Part shown: positions 1-5,940 of the stretch, one piece after another
How the letters are laid out: each line of letters begins with the position of its first letter
How positions within the stretch are numbered: the first letter of the stretch is position 1
Assembly (NCBI GenBank): GCA_030151985.1
Contig: JASLDZ010000051.1
Span: 1 to 15,978, forward strand
DNA: 15,978 nucleotides
Source of the DNA: Caulobacteraceae bacterium
GTDB taxonomy: Bacteria; Pseudomonadota; Alphaproteobacteria; Caulobacterales; Caulobacteraceae
Direction: 5' to 3'
Notes under the pieces: generated by a model
Seen by the model: the letters and a program-made list of their open reading frames with translations, nothing else
The model's database searches: none
Told to the model about the DNA's origin: nothing
Program-made: the position numbers and the translations under genes

Positions 1-450
1 TGGGGGCTGATCCGGCTGTTCCGGATGCAGGCCTCGCACCTCCTGCTGTGGGGCGCGGCGCTGGCGGGGCTGGGGAACCTGGCGATGGCGGCCGCGCCGC
101 ACTATTCGGCGGTGGTGTTCGCCTATGCGCTGGTGTCGCTGGGCTTCGGCTTCGCGCGGCCCGGCTTCACGGCGGGCTCGTCGCTGGCGGCGACGGAGGC
201 CGAGCAGGGCGCGGTGGCGGGCCTCGTCACCGCCGCCAACGGCGCCACGGTGATCGCCGCCCCGGTGCTGGGGGTCATGCTCTACGAGCGGGTGCACTTC
301 GCTCCGTTCCTGATGAACGCCGCGATCCTGGCGGGCCTCCTCGCCTACGCCCGCCTCGACCCCGCCCTGAAGCGCGGCGGCGCGCGCGCCCGCGACAGCG
401 ACTCCGCCCAGGCGACGTTGGACTTCACGGAGGGGGGCGGGGCGGGGTGA
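1..450 (+). CDS. MFS transporter, C-terminal part (5' truncated by window)
   Basis: This is the last 149 codons of a major facilitator superfamily secondary transporter; the reading frame is open to base 1, so the start lies outside the window. Hydrophobic stretches fit the final three or four transmembrane helices. The stretch FARPGFTAGSSLA followed by EQGAVAGL and GPVLG-like residues (here APVLGVMLYE) is typical of the C-terminal half of drug-efflux type MFS proteins such as the Tet/TCR group. The tail after the last helix is short, charged and Gly-rich. The substrate cannot be told from this fragment; efflux of a small molecule is the family default. The next gene is convergent, 573 bases away. 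Confident of the family, not of the substrate. Confidence 0.88.
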   Translation, partial: WGLIRLFRMQASHLLLWGAALAGLGNLAMAAAPHYSAVVFAYALVSLGFGFARPGFTAGSSLAATEAEQGAVAGLVTAANGATVIAAPVLGVMLYERVHFAPFLMNAAILAGLLAYARLDPALKRGGARARDSDSAQATLDFTEGGGAG

Positions 451-587
451 GGCTGTGGCGGCGGGCCGGGTCCTTCTCCGTCTTCGTCTCCGTTTCCCTC
501 TCCCTTCGGCAGCCCTCGCTGCTTCCTTCGTTTCGCCCTTCCTTGCCTCCTTCCTTCGCTCCTCTTCTTGCTTGCCCATAGCCCTGT

Positions 588-617
588 GTTCGACCCTCCC
601 GGAGGGTCGAACTTTTT
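588..617 (+). terminator. Rho-independent terminator-like hairpin
   Basis: A perfect 12-base inverted repeat (GTTCGACCCTCC at 588-599, GGAGGGTCGAAC at 601-612) has a single central base and is followed at once by TTTTT (613-617). On the + strand this is a textbook intrinsic terminator for the MFS gene ending 138 bases upstream. It sits inside the left arm of the large palindrome. Confidence 0.7.
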
Positions 618-620
618 AAA

Positions 621-637
621 GGGACGCCCCGCGTCCC
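621..637. repeat. Short hairpin GGGACGC-ccc-GCGTCCC
   Basis: A perfect 7-base stem (621-627 with 631-637) and a 3-base loop follow the terminator directly. The same structure recurs in the right arm around 870-888 in inverted orientation, so it belongs to the palindromic element. Confidence 0.6.
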
Positions 638-1023
638 GACGCCATCCGAACGGCCGCCGCGCGGAGGGCGGGTCAAGGCCGAAGAGCGCAGCGAAGCGGA
701 GCGTGCCTTGACGCGACCGAGCACGGCGGCAGGTCCACCACGCTGGGGCAGAGGCGAGTGTCACGCGCCAAGATCGGACGGCTGAGCGCCACCGCCCGCA
801 GGCCGCGTCAAGGGACGCCTTCGGCTCTCCGCCCTTGACCCGCCCTGCGCGCGGCGGCTGACCGGAAGTGTCGGGACGCAGGGCGTCCTTGGAAGATCGA
901 CGAGCCCGCGGCGCGTCGAACACTGGGCTGGGGCTTAAGAGGAAGAAGAGCGGAGGGGGGAAGGAGGAGGGGGAGGGTCCGAAAGAGCCGGCTTCCGTGC
1001 CGCTCCTCCGCCGCTCCGCCCCC

Positions 1024-2364
1024 TCAGCTCGGGTCCGGGATGGGCGCCATCGTCATCTGCGGAGGGGTGGTGTAGCCCGCGTCCGCCTTCAGCCGCTGCA
1101 CCAGGGCGTAGGACAGGTAGCCGTCCGCCGGCAGGCCGCGGCTCGCCTGCCAGCCCTTGGCCGCCTTGCGGGTGCCGGCGCCGATCACGCCGTCCGGCGT
1201 TCCGGGGTCGAAGCCGAGCCGCGCCAGCGCCGCCTGGGCCGCCAGCCGGTCGTCGCGCGACAGTGGCTGGTCGTCCGGCCAGGCCTGCACCAGCGGCCCC
1301 TCGCCGGCGATCCGCTTGGCCAGGAGGCCCACGGCCAGCGCATAGCTGATCGAGTTGTTGTAGGCGCGGATGGCGCCGAAGTTCGGGAAGGCCAGGAAAC
1401 CCGGACCGCGCCAACCCATCGGCATCAGCAGCGTCGCGACGGACTGCTCGCGCTCGGCGGGCCGCCACTCCCGGCCGTCCGCAGGCCTCACGCCCAGACG
1501 GTCCCACGCGTCGACCGGCTGCGCGGGACCTTCGACCAGGGCGTAGTCGAAGTTGATGGGCGGAACGACAACTTCGCGCGCCCAGTCCTCCCGCGCCCGC
1601 CACGCCGCCTTGCGGCTGAGGAAGTTGGCGGTGGAGGCCAGGGCGTCCACCGACGAGCCCCAGACGTCGCGCCGCCCGTCCCCGTCTCCATCGACGGCGT
1701 AGTCCAGGTAGTCCTGCGGGGTGAACTGGGTCTGCCCCATGGCCCCCGCCCACGAGCCCTTCAGGCCGGGCCGCGAGACGTCGCCCTTCTGCAGCATGGT
1801 CATGGCGGCGAACAGCTGCGCCTCCGCCCAGGGCCGGCGGCGGCCCTTGGCGGCCAGGGTGGCCAGCGAGCGGACCACGTCGTCGTCGCCCTGCACCGCG
1901 CCGTAGCCGCTCTCGATCCCCCAGATCGCCGCCATCACCTCGGCCGGCACGCCGGAGGAGGCTTCCGCGCGCGCGATCCCGGGGCGGACGTCCTCGAGCC
2001 GCGACCGGCCGAGCTCCACGCGCGCGTCGCTCACCGCGCCGGCGAGATAGGCGCTGACGGGCTTGGAGAACTCGGGCTGCTTCTGGTCCAGCGCCACCAC
2101 CCGGGGGTCGGCGACGACGCCGGAGAAGGCCAGGTCCAGCGTGGCGTCCGACCATCCCGACGCCCGGGCCCGACCGCGGAAGTCCTCAAGCCAAAGCGAG
2201 AAGGCGGGGTCGCTCGGGCCGCCGGGGGCGGTGTCGGGCGAGGGGGTGTCGGAGCGGCCCTCCCCGGCGGCGGCGGGCGCCTGGGCGATGCGCAGGGTCG
2301 CCGCGGGCGTGGCCGCGAACCCGGCGACGGAGGCGAGAAGGGCGCGGCGGTGCATCATCGTCAT
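1024..2364 (-). CDS. Lytic murein transglycosylase, MltB family, with C-terminal peptidoglycan-binding domain
   Basis: A 446-residue exported enzyme that cleaves the MurNAc-GlcNAc bond of peptidoglycan without water, leaving 1,6-anhydro ends. The N-terminus (MHRRALLASVAGFAA) has paired Arg and a hydrophobic core, so it is a Sec or possibly Tat signal. The catalytic domain spans about 53-355: the catalytic Glu is E151 in WGIESGYG, followed by GSWAGAMGQTQF (203-214), an Asp-rich DGDGDGRRD (225-233) and the family signature NFGAIRAYNNSISYALAVG (328-346). Residues about 370-427 form a PG_binding_1 repeat (LGFDPGTPDGVIGAGTRKA). Length and order match the alphaproteobacterial MltB class. Three Met codons lie at residues 1, 3 and 4; none has a strong ribosome site. 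The gene is divergent from L36 and convergent with the MFS gene. Confidence 0.95.
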   Translation of the reverse strand: MTMMHRRALLASVAGFAATPAATLRIAQAPAAAGEGRSDTPSPDTAPGGPSDPAFSLWLEDFRGRARASGWSDATLDLAFSGVVADPRVVALDQKQPEFSKPVSAYLAGAVSDARVELGRSRLEDVRPGIARAEASSGVPAEVMAAIWGIESGYGAVQGDDDVVRSLATLAAKGRRRPWAEAQLFAAMTMLQKGDVSRPGLKGSWAGAMGQTQFTPQDYLDYAVDGDGDGRRDVWGSSVDALASTANFLSRKAAWRAREDWAREVVVPPINFDYALVEGPAQPVDAWDRLGVRPADGREWRPAEREQSVATLLMPMGWRGPGFLAFPNFGAIRAYNNSISYALAVGLLAKRIAGEGPLVQAWPDDQPLSRDDRLAAQAALARLGFDPGTPDGVIGAGTRKAAKGWQASRGLPADGYLSYALVQRLKADAGYTTPPQMTMAPIPDPS

Positions 2365-2563
2365 CGCTGAGGATACGCCCGCGCCGCCTTACCGCACACC
2401 TCACAAGCGTGCGAAGATGCGCCCGCCCTCGCCGCCCTCGCCTGCGCCGCGTTGACAGCGGCGGGGGCTCCCCTTAAGAGACCGCCTCCCCGTCCGCGGC
2501 CCCAAGGCTCGCGGGCGCTTTGTTTTTGCGCGGGTCCATGGCCCGCCTGACGGATCTGAGGCC
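2365..2563. other. Divergent intergenic region (transglycosylase / L36)
   Basis: About 200 bases lie between two divergently transcribed genes. It holds the L36 promoter candidate at 2452-2480. No other gene or clear operator was recognised, and no strong promoter for the transglycosylase was picked out by eye. Confidence 0.6.
2452..2480 (+). promoter_or_regulatory. Candidate sigma-70-type promoter for rpmJ
   Basis: A perfect -35 hexamer TTGACA (2452-2457) is followed after 17 bases by TAAGAG (2475-2480), a weak -10; CTTAAG two bases earlier is an alternative. The site leads to the ribosomal protein L36 gene 84 bases downstream. A strong -35 with a poor -10 is common in Caulobacter housekeeping promoters. 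No transcript data support it. Confidence 0.45.
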
Positions 2564-2689
2564 ATGAAGGTTCGCAGCTCGCTCAAGTCGCTGAAGTCCC
2601 GCCACAAGGACTGCAAGCTGGTGCGCCGCAAGGGCCGCATCTACGTGATCAACAAGACCGACCCGCGCTTCAAGGCCAAGCAGGGCTGA
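2564..2689 (+). CDS. rpmJ: 50S ribosomal protein L36, cysteine-poor (zinc-independent) form
   Basis: A 41-residue basic protein starting MKVRSSLKSLKSRHKDC and ending KTDPRFKAKQG, the hallmark of bacterial L36, the smallest large-subunit protein, which helps fold 23S rRNA late in assembly. Only one Cys (residue 17) is present, so the C-x2-C...C...H zinc ribbon of classical L36 is absent. This is the C-minus or YkgO-like form, with the slightly longer C-terminus usual in alphaproteobacteria. The ribosome site is weak: GAGG at 2558-2561 is only two bases from the ATG. The gene stands alone between its own promoter and terminator. It is shorter than common ORF cut-offs and easily missed. Recognition is secure. 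Confidence 0.95.
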   Translation: MKVRSSLKSLKSRHKDCKLVRRKGRIYVINKTDPRFKAKQG

Positions 2690-2729
2690 TGCGCCCGGCG
2701 GGTCTTCCGCCGCCTACCGGAGATCGTCG

Positions 2730-2759
2730 AGCCGCCGGCGCCCGCGTCGGCGGCTTTTT
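2730..2759 (+). terminator. Rho-independent terminator after rpmJ
   Basis: An 8-base perfect stem AGCCGCCG (2730-2737) with CGGCGGCT (2748-2755), a 10-base loop, then a T tract (2755-2759). It lies 40 bases past the rpmJ stop codon and separates rpmJ from the lipoprotein gene. Confidence 0.8.
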
Positions 2760-2841
2760 CGTGCGCGTCGTCCGGCGGCCTGAACAAAGCGGGGCCTCGC
2801 GGATTGTCTCCGGGCTGAAACCTCAGACCACAGGATCCCTC

Positions 2842-3144
2842 ATGCGCTTCGTCGCCCTGGCCGCCCTCGCCGCCGCCGCCCTCTCCGTCACCGCCTGCGA
2901 GAGCAAGCAGCAGAAGGCGCAGGACGCGGCCGCCGCCGCCCAGGACGCCTCCACCGCCGCCAACGCCACGGCGGCCAACGCCGCGCAGGCGGCGCAGTCG
3001 GCTCAGGCCGCCGCCTCCGCCCAGCCGGGCACGACCGCCGCGAAGGTCGCCGGCGACACCGCCGAGGCCGCGGGCGACGCCGCCGCCAAGGCCGGCAAGG
3101 AGGCCGAGAAGGCCGGCGACAAGGCCAAGCACGCCGCCCACTGA
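2842..3144 (+). CDS. Small alanine-rich lipoprotein, function unknown
   Basis: A 100-residue protein. The ATG at 2842 is preceded by AGGA (2832-2835) at good spacing, and it opens directly into a signal sequence (MRFVALAALAAAALSVTAC) ending in a lipobox VTAC with the lipidated Cys at position 19. A longer in-frame start at 2689 overlaps the rpmJ stop and would spoil the signal peptide. The mature part is low-complexity: 44 of all 100 residues are Ala, mixed with Gln, Asp, Lys, Glu and Asn, and with no Trp, Tyr or aromatic core. It should be one or more long amphipathic helices, perhaps a coiled-coil envelope lipoprotein in the manner of Lpp, but no homology is recognised. The Lys/His-rich tail could contact peptidoglycan or the outer membrane. 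Function is not known. Confidence 0.8.
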   Translation: MRFVALAALAAAALSVTACESKQQKAQDAAAAAQDASTAANATAANAAQAAQSAQAAASAQPGTTAAKVAGDTAEAAGDAAAKAGKEAEKAGDKAKHAAH

Positions 3145-3168
3145 CGCGCGCCCGCGCCGCCGCATCGG

Positions 3169-3197
3169 TTGTGAGGGGGGCGCGGCCCGGCTAGGGT
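3169..3197 (+). promoter_or_regulatory. Candidate promoter for gapR
   Basis: TTGTGA (3169-3174), a 17-base spacer and TAGGGT (3192-3197), the latter within GCTAGGGT, resemble the Caulobacter housekeeping pattern (TTGAC-type -35, GCTA-type -10). It would start transcription about 30 bases before the GTG of gapR. This is a sequence match only. Confidence 0.35.
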
Positions 3198-3235
3198 CGC
3201 GCCTTCCTCCTTCGCGTGCCGGAGCCAGTGACCGC

Positions 3236-3523
3236 GTGGCCGACGATTCCTCCTTCCAAGCCGATTTCGACGCCAACGCCGACGTGATGACGGCCGCCGC
3301 CCAGGGCCGTCTCAAGAGCTTCCTCGAGCGCATCGAGCGCCTGGAGGAGGACAAGGCGGCCGTGGCCAACGACATGAAGGAGGTGTTCGCCGAGGCCAAG
3401 GGCGAGGGCTTCGACACCAAGATCATGCGCAAGGTCATCCGCCTGCGGAAGATGGACAAGGTCAAGCGTGAGGAGGAGGAGGCGCTGGTCGACCTCTACC
3501 TCTCCGCCATCGGCGGCCTCTGA
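3236..3523 (+). CDS. gapR: GapR family nucleoid-associated protein (DUF2312)
   Basis: A 95-residue, highly charged, all-helical protein matching the DUF2312/GapR family across its length: AAQGRLKSFLERIERLEEDK (21-40), then EVFAEAKGEGFDTKIMRKVIRLRK (49-72) and a C-terminal EEEEALVDLYLSAIG. In Caulobacter crescentus GapR binds AT-rich, overtwisted DNA as a clamp-like oligomer, stimulates gyrase and topoisomerase IV ahead of replication forks, and is essential or nearly so. The N-terminal coiled coil (about 22-52) oligomerises, and the basic segment about 62-78 (KIMRKVIRLRKMDKVKR) matches the DNA-contacting part. The start is a GTG with GGAG at 3221-3224, a rather long spacing of 11; no ATG fits better. 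It is the first gene of a compact + strand run. The family is certain and the ortholog very likely. Confidence 0.93.
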   Translation: MADDSSFQADFDANADVMTAAAQGRLKSFLERIERLEEDKAAVANDMKEVFAEAKGEGFDTKIMRKVIRLRKMDKVKREEEEALVDLYLSAIGGL

Positions 3524-3545
3524 GGGTCCAAGGGGCGGGCCGGCG

Positions 3546-3863
3546 GTGAAGCGCAAGCCTCCGCCCTCGCCCTTCGAGGCGCAGCGCGCCGCCGCCAAGC
3601 GCCAGGCGTTGAACGCCCTCAAACGCGCCCGCCGCGAGGCTGACAAGGCCGGCGTGACCCTCTCCGAATGGGAGGGCGAGTTCCTGGGATCGGTGTCCGA
3701 ACGGGTGCTGACCTACGGCCGCGCGTTCGGCGACCCGGAGAAGGGCGCGGCGGGCCAGGCGCTCTCCAGCCTCCAGACGCGAAAACTGAAGGAGATCGCC
3801 GCCAAGGCGAAGGGCGAGCCCGCCTCGCCGAGGGCGCGGCGCGGCGGGTTCGGGCGGGGATGA
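3546..3863 (+). CDS. Conserved hypothetical protein, Arg/Lys-rich, downstream of gapR
   Basis: A 105-residue basic soluble protein with no signal peptide or membrane helix. The GTG start at 3546 lies 22 bases after the gapR stop; an earlier in-frame ATG at 3468 lies inside gapR and encodes a low-complexity Arg-rich leader, so it is rejected. The N-terminal half is helical and very basic (FEAQRAAAKRQALNALKRAR), the middle reads VTLSEWEGEFLGSVSERVLTYGRAFGDPEKG, and the tail is Gly/Arg-rich. The pattern resembles small uncharacterised proteins I recall from Caulobacterales, but I cannot name a domain. The basic charge and the link to gapR suggest nucleic acid contact; this is inference. Its TGA overlaps the ATG of the next gene, implying translational coupling. 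Confidence 0.8.
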   Translation: MKRKPPPSPFEAQRAAAKRQALNALKRARREADKAGVTLSEWEGEFLGSVSERVLTYGRAFGDPEKGAAGQALSSLQTRKLKEIAAKAKGEPASPRARRGGFGRG

Positions 3864-4615
3864 CGGCGCGTCGCCTCTATGCGCTCGGCGCGGGCGTCGC
3901 CTGCCACCTCGCCTTCGCGGCCGCCGTGCTCGCCATGATGCTTGGCATGGCGCGGGGCATGACGGCGGGACCCTGGCTTTCGCTGGGCCGCGCGCCGGGC
4001 GCCTGGGCCGTGGCGGCGGACGCGGCGCTCCTGCTCCAGTTCCCGCTGCTGCACTCCTGGCTGCTCACCCGCGCCGGCGAGCGCCTTCTGGTCAGGTTCG
4101 CGCCCGGCGGTCTGGGGCGCCCGCTGGCGACGACGACCTACGCGACCCTCGCCTCGCTCCAGGTCCTCGCGCTGTTCGTGCTCTGGGCGCCCAGCGGGAT
4201 CGTGTGGGCGCGGATCGAAGGCGGGGCGCGGATCGCCATCTACGTGGCCGACGCGGCGGCCTGGCTCCTGCTCCTCAAGGCCATCTCCGACGCCGGACTC
4301 GCCCTCCAGACCGGCGCGCTGGGCTGGCGCGCCGTATGGCGCGACGCGCCGCCCCGCTTCCCGCCCATGCCGGAGCGAGGGCTGTTCCGCCACGTGCGCC
4401 AGCCGATCTACCTCGCCTTCGCCCTCGCCACCTGGGCGACGCCGGTGTGGACGCCCGACCAGTTGGCACTGGCCTGCGGTCTCACCGCCTACTGCCTCCT
4501 CGGGCCGAGGCTGAAGGAGGCGCGGTTCCGCCGTCGCCACGGCGCGCGCTTCGAGGCCTATCGCGCGGTCACGCCCTACTTCGCGCCGCGCCTGCGCCGA
4601 CCGGGGGCCCGGTGA
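3860..4615 (+). CDS. Membrane methyltransferase of the ICMT/MddA/NnrU-like family
   Basis: A 251-residue integral membrane protein. The start ATG at 3860 overlaps the previous stop (ATGA); longer in-frame starts fall inside the previous gene. Helices are likely around 8-31, 48-70, 89-112, 122-146 and 182-215. The C-terminal signature is that of isoprenylcysteine carboxyl methyltransferase-like enzymes: RHVRQPIYLAF (177-187), a helix, then GPRLKEARFRRRHGARFEAY with E220, which in the family binds S-adenosylmethionine. An internal LLHSWLLTRAG (63-73) and LFVLWAPSG resemble the methanethiol S-methyltransferase (MddA)/NnrU branch. The usual RHP-x-Y motif is stretched to RHVRQPIY. The substrate is unknown; a thiol or lipid-linked group is plausible. 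Its stop overlaps the GTG of the next gene. Confidence 0.85.
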   Translation: MTARRLYALGAGVACHLAFAAAVLAMMLGMARGMTAGPWLSLGRAPGAWAVAADAALLLQFPLLHSWLLTRAGERLLVRFAPGGLGRPLATTTYATLASLQVLALFVLWAPSGIVWARIEGGARIAIYVADAAAWLLLLKAISDAGLALQTGALGWRAVWRDAPPRFPPMPERGLFRHVRQPIYLAFALATWATPVWTPDQLALACGLTAYCLLGPRLKEARFRRRHGARFEAYRAVTPYFAPRLRRPGAR

Positions 4616-5244
4616 GGCGCAGCGGCCTGCGACGGGATCCGCCTGCGGCGCGCGCCTGGGCCGGGGCGACGGCGCTGGCCGCCTGGGTCGGCTTGGCGCT
4701 GCAGTTCAAGGACGTTCTGCCCCTGCACCACGGGAACTGGGCGCAGACCGCCTGGGCGCTCCTGGCCTATTTCACGATCACCACCAACCTCCTGGTCGCG
4801 GCTGTCTTCACGGGCGTCGCGGTCGAGCGGAGCGGCTTCTCCGCGCCTCGCCTGCTGGCCGGGGTGCTGCTCGCGATCCTCCTGGTGGGCGTGGTGTACT
4901 GGACGCTGCTCTACCCGCGCACGCCGCCCAAGCCCGGGACGGAGGTGGCCAACGCGCTGGTCCACGCCGCGACGCCGCTCTTGGCGCTGGGCTACTGGCT
5001 GGCGTTCGCGCGCCGGGGGGAGGTGCGGTGGACCGATCCCTTGCCGTGGGCGGCCTATCCGCTCGGCTACCTCGGCTACGTGCTGCTGCGGGGCGCCGCG
5101 ACCCACCACTACCCCTACTTCTTCATCGACGCCGGGCGGCTGGGCTATCCGCACGCGCTGCTGAACGCCCTGGCGATCACCGTCGCCTTCTGCGTCGCCG
5201 GCTTAGTCCTGGTGGCCGCCGACCGAACGCCCGCCCGGCGCTGA
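4612..5244 (+). CDS. Pr6Pr / FAR-17a-AIG1-like membrane protein
   Basis: A 210-residue protein with about six transmembrane helices. The GTG at 4612 overlaps the previous TGA (GTGA). The pattern FTITTNLLVAA (54-64), NALVHAATPLL (114-124), AAYPLGYLGYVLLRG (147-161) and HHYPYFFIDAGRLGYP (165-180) is that of the Pr6Pr membrane family, related to eukaryotic FAR-17a/AIG1. AIG1 and ADTRP hydrolyse branched fatty-acid esters with a conserved Thr and His inside the membrane; T55 (or T57/T58) and H118 sit where such a pair is expected, so lipid ester hydrolysis is possible. That function is inference. The coupling to an upstream membrane methyltransferase suggests shared expression, perhaps in envelope or lipid metabolism. 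Confidence 0.85.
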   Translation: MRRSGLRRDPPAARAWAGATALAAWVGLALQFKDVLPLHHGNWAQTAWALLAYFTITTNLLVAAVFTGVAVERSGFSAPRLLAGVLLAILLVGVVYWTLLYPRTPPKPGTEVANALVHAATPLLALGYWLAFARRGEVRWTDPLPWAAYPLGYLGYVLLRGAATHHYPYFFIDAGRLGYPHALLNALAITVAFCVAGLVLVAADRTPARR

Positions 5245-5253
5245 GCGATTTTA

Positions 5254-5312
5254 GATATGTCGGACTTGCGGAACCCTCCTGCCCGCGATATATCGCACCT
5301 CAAGATATATCG
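5254..5312 (+). promoter_or_regulatory. Three GATATRTCG sites: probable PadR autoregulatory operator and promoter
   Basis: Copies of GATATGTCG or GATATATCG lie at 5254-5262, 5287-5295 and 5304-5312. The middle one is part of a perfect 12-base palindrome GCGATATATCGC (5285-5296). A promoter fits with -35 TTGCGG (5266-5271), a 17-base spacer and -10 TATATC (5289-5294), so the palindrome covers the -10 box. A repressor bound here would block RNA polymerase. The A/T-rich repeats stand out sharply against the GC-rich surroundings. Autoregulation by the downstream PadR protein is inference from the layout and from known YqjI behaviour. Confidence 0.7.
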
Positions 5313-5328
5313 AAGAAAGGATGATCTT

Positions 5329-5922
5329 ATGTTTGGACACCATCATAGACACGAAGGCCGCGACGGCGCCGAGCGCCACGGCTGCGGCCCGCGCGGCATG
5401 CGTCACCGGGGCGAGCACGGCTTCGGCCGCGGCTGGGGCGGCCCGCGCGGCCATCATCGGGGCGGCGGGCGGCCGTTCGAGCAGGGGGACCTTCGGCTCC
5501 TCGTGCTCGACCTGATCGCGCAGCAGCCGCGCCACGGCTACGAGCTGATAAAGGCGATCGAGGACGCGCTGGACGGGCACTACAGCCCCAGCCCCGGCGT
5601 CATCTACCCGACGCTCACCCTCCTGGAGGAGACCGGCCTCGTGTCGGCGCAGGCGCAGGGGGCCAAGACCCTCTACACCCTGACCGACGAAGGCCGGGCG
5701 CACCTGGAGGCGGAGGCCGAGGCGGTCGCCGCCGCCAAGGCCCGGATGGAGGAGGCCCGCCGCCGCTTCGGCCCGCGCCCCTCCGCCGAGATCGGCCGGG
5801 CGATGCAGAACCTGGCCTCGGCCCTCGGGCTGCGGCTGGCGCGAGGGCCCCTCTCGACCGACGAGATGCGCGCGGTGGTCGACGCCATCGACGCCGCCGC
5901 CAAGGCGGTGGAGCGCAGCTGA
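5329..5922 (+). CDS. PadR family repressor with His-rich metal-binding N-terminus (YqjI-like)
   Basis: A 197-residue regulator. The ATG at 5329 has GAAAGG upstream (5315-5320); the longer start at 5257 would lie within the operator sites. Residues 1-47 are rich in His (nine), Gly and Arg with one Cys (C19), as in E. coli YqjI, a nickel- and iron-responsive PadR repressor. The winged helix covers about 50-125: GDLRLLVLDLIAQQPRHGYE, SPSPGVIYPTLTLLEETGLV and TLYTLTDEGRAHL are PadR signatures. Residues about 126-195 form the helical dimerisation part. The usual YqjI partner, a ferric-chelate reductase (YqjH/ViuB type), is not next to it, so its other targets are unknown. It is convergent with the next gene, with 18 bases between stops. 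The family is certain and metal sensing likely. Confidence 0.92.
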   Translation: MFGHHHRHEGRDGAERHGCGPRGMRHRGEHGFGRGWGGPRGHHRGGGRPFEQGDLRLLVLDLIAQQPRHGYELIKAIEDALDGHYSPSPGVIYPTLTLLEETGLVSAQAQGAKTLYTLTDEGRAHLEAEAEAVAAAKARMEEARRRFGPRPSAEIGRAMQNLASALGLRLARGPLSTDEMRAVVDAIDAAAKAVERS

Positions 5923-5940
5923 CGCTGGGAACCGCAGCGC

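Larger units (their letters stand above)
580..929. repeat. Long imperfect inverted repeat (nested palindromic element)
   Basis: Four segments on the left pair with four on the right in mirrored order about a centre near 755: 580-594 with 915-929 (14 of 15 bases), 622-640 with 870-888 (18 of 19), 653-678 with 833-858 (25 of 26), and 706-715 with 804-813 (10 of 10). The unpaired middle is about 88 bases (716-803). Each arm also holds its own smaller hairpins, for example 672-679 with 705-712 and 807-814 with 832-839. No ORF or transposase lies inside. It could be a non-autonomous mobile palindrome, two inverted copies of a dispersed repeat, or a structured 3' region serving both convergent genes. 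The pairing is seen directly; the origin is inference. Confidence 0.8.
451..1023. other. Gene-free convergent intergenic region
   Basis: No convincing gene is present. The reading frames here have long runs of Arg, Gly and Pro and no recognisable domain. The left edge (about 470-575) is a pyrimidine-rich tract and the right edge (about 938-985) is purine-rich, which continues the mirror symmetry of the palindromic element between them. The region separates the 3' ends of the MFS gene (+) and the lytic transglycosylase gene (-). Confidence 0.75.

Noticed and set aside
580..929. Insertion sequence or complete transposon
   Set aside because: There is inverted symmetry but no transposase gene, and I did not find a clear flanking target duplication.
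868..2370. 500-codon frame on the + strand opposite the lytic transglycosylase
   Set aside because: It has low-complexity Arg/Gly/His composition with no domain, while the opposite strand encodes a complete enzyme with catalytic motifs.
3468..3545. Earlier ATG for the small protein after gapR
   Set aside because: It lies within the gapR coding sequence and would add a low-complexity Arg/Ser leader; the GTG at 3546 fits the operon spacing.
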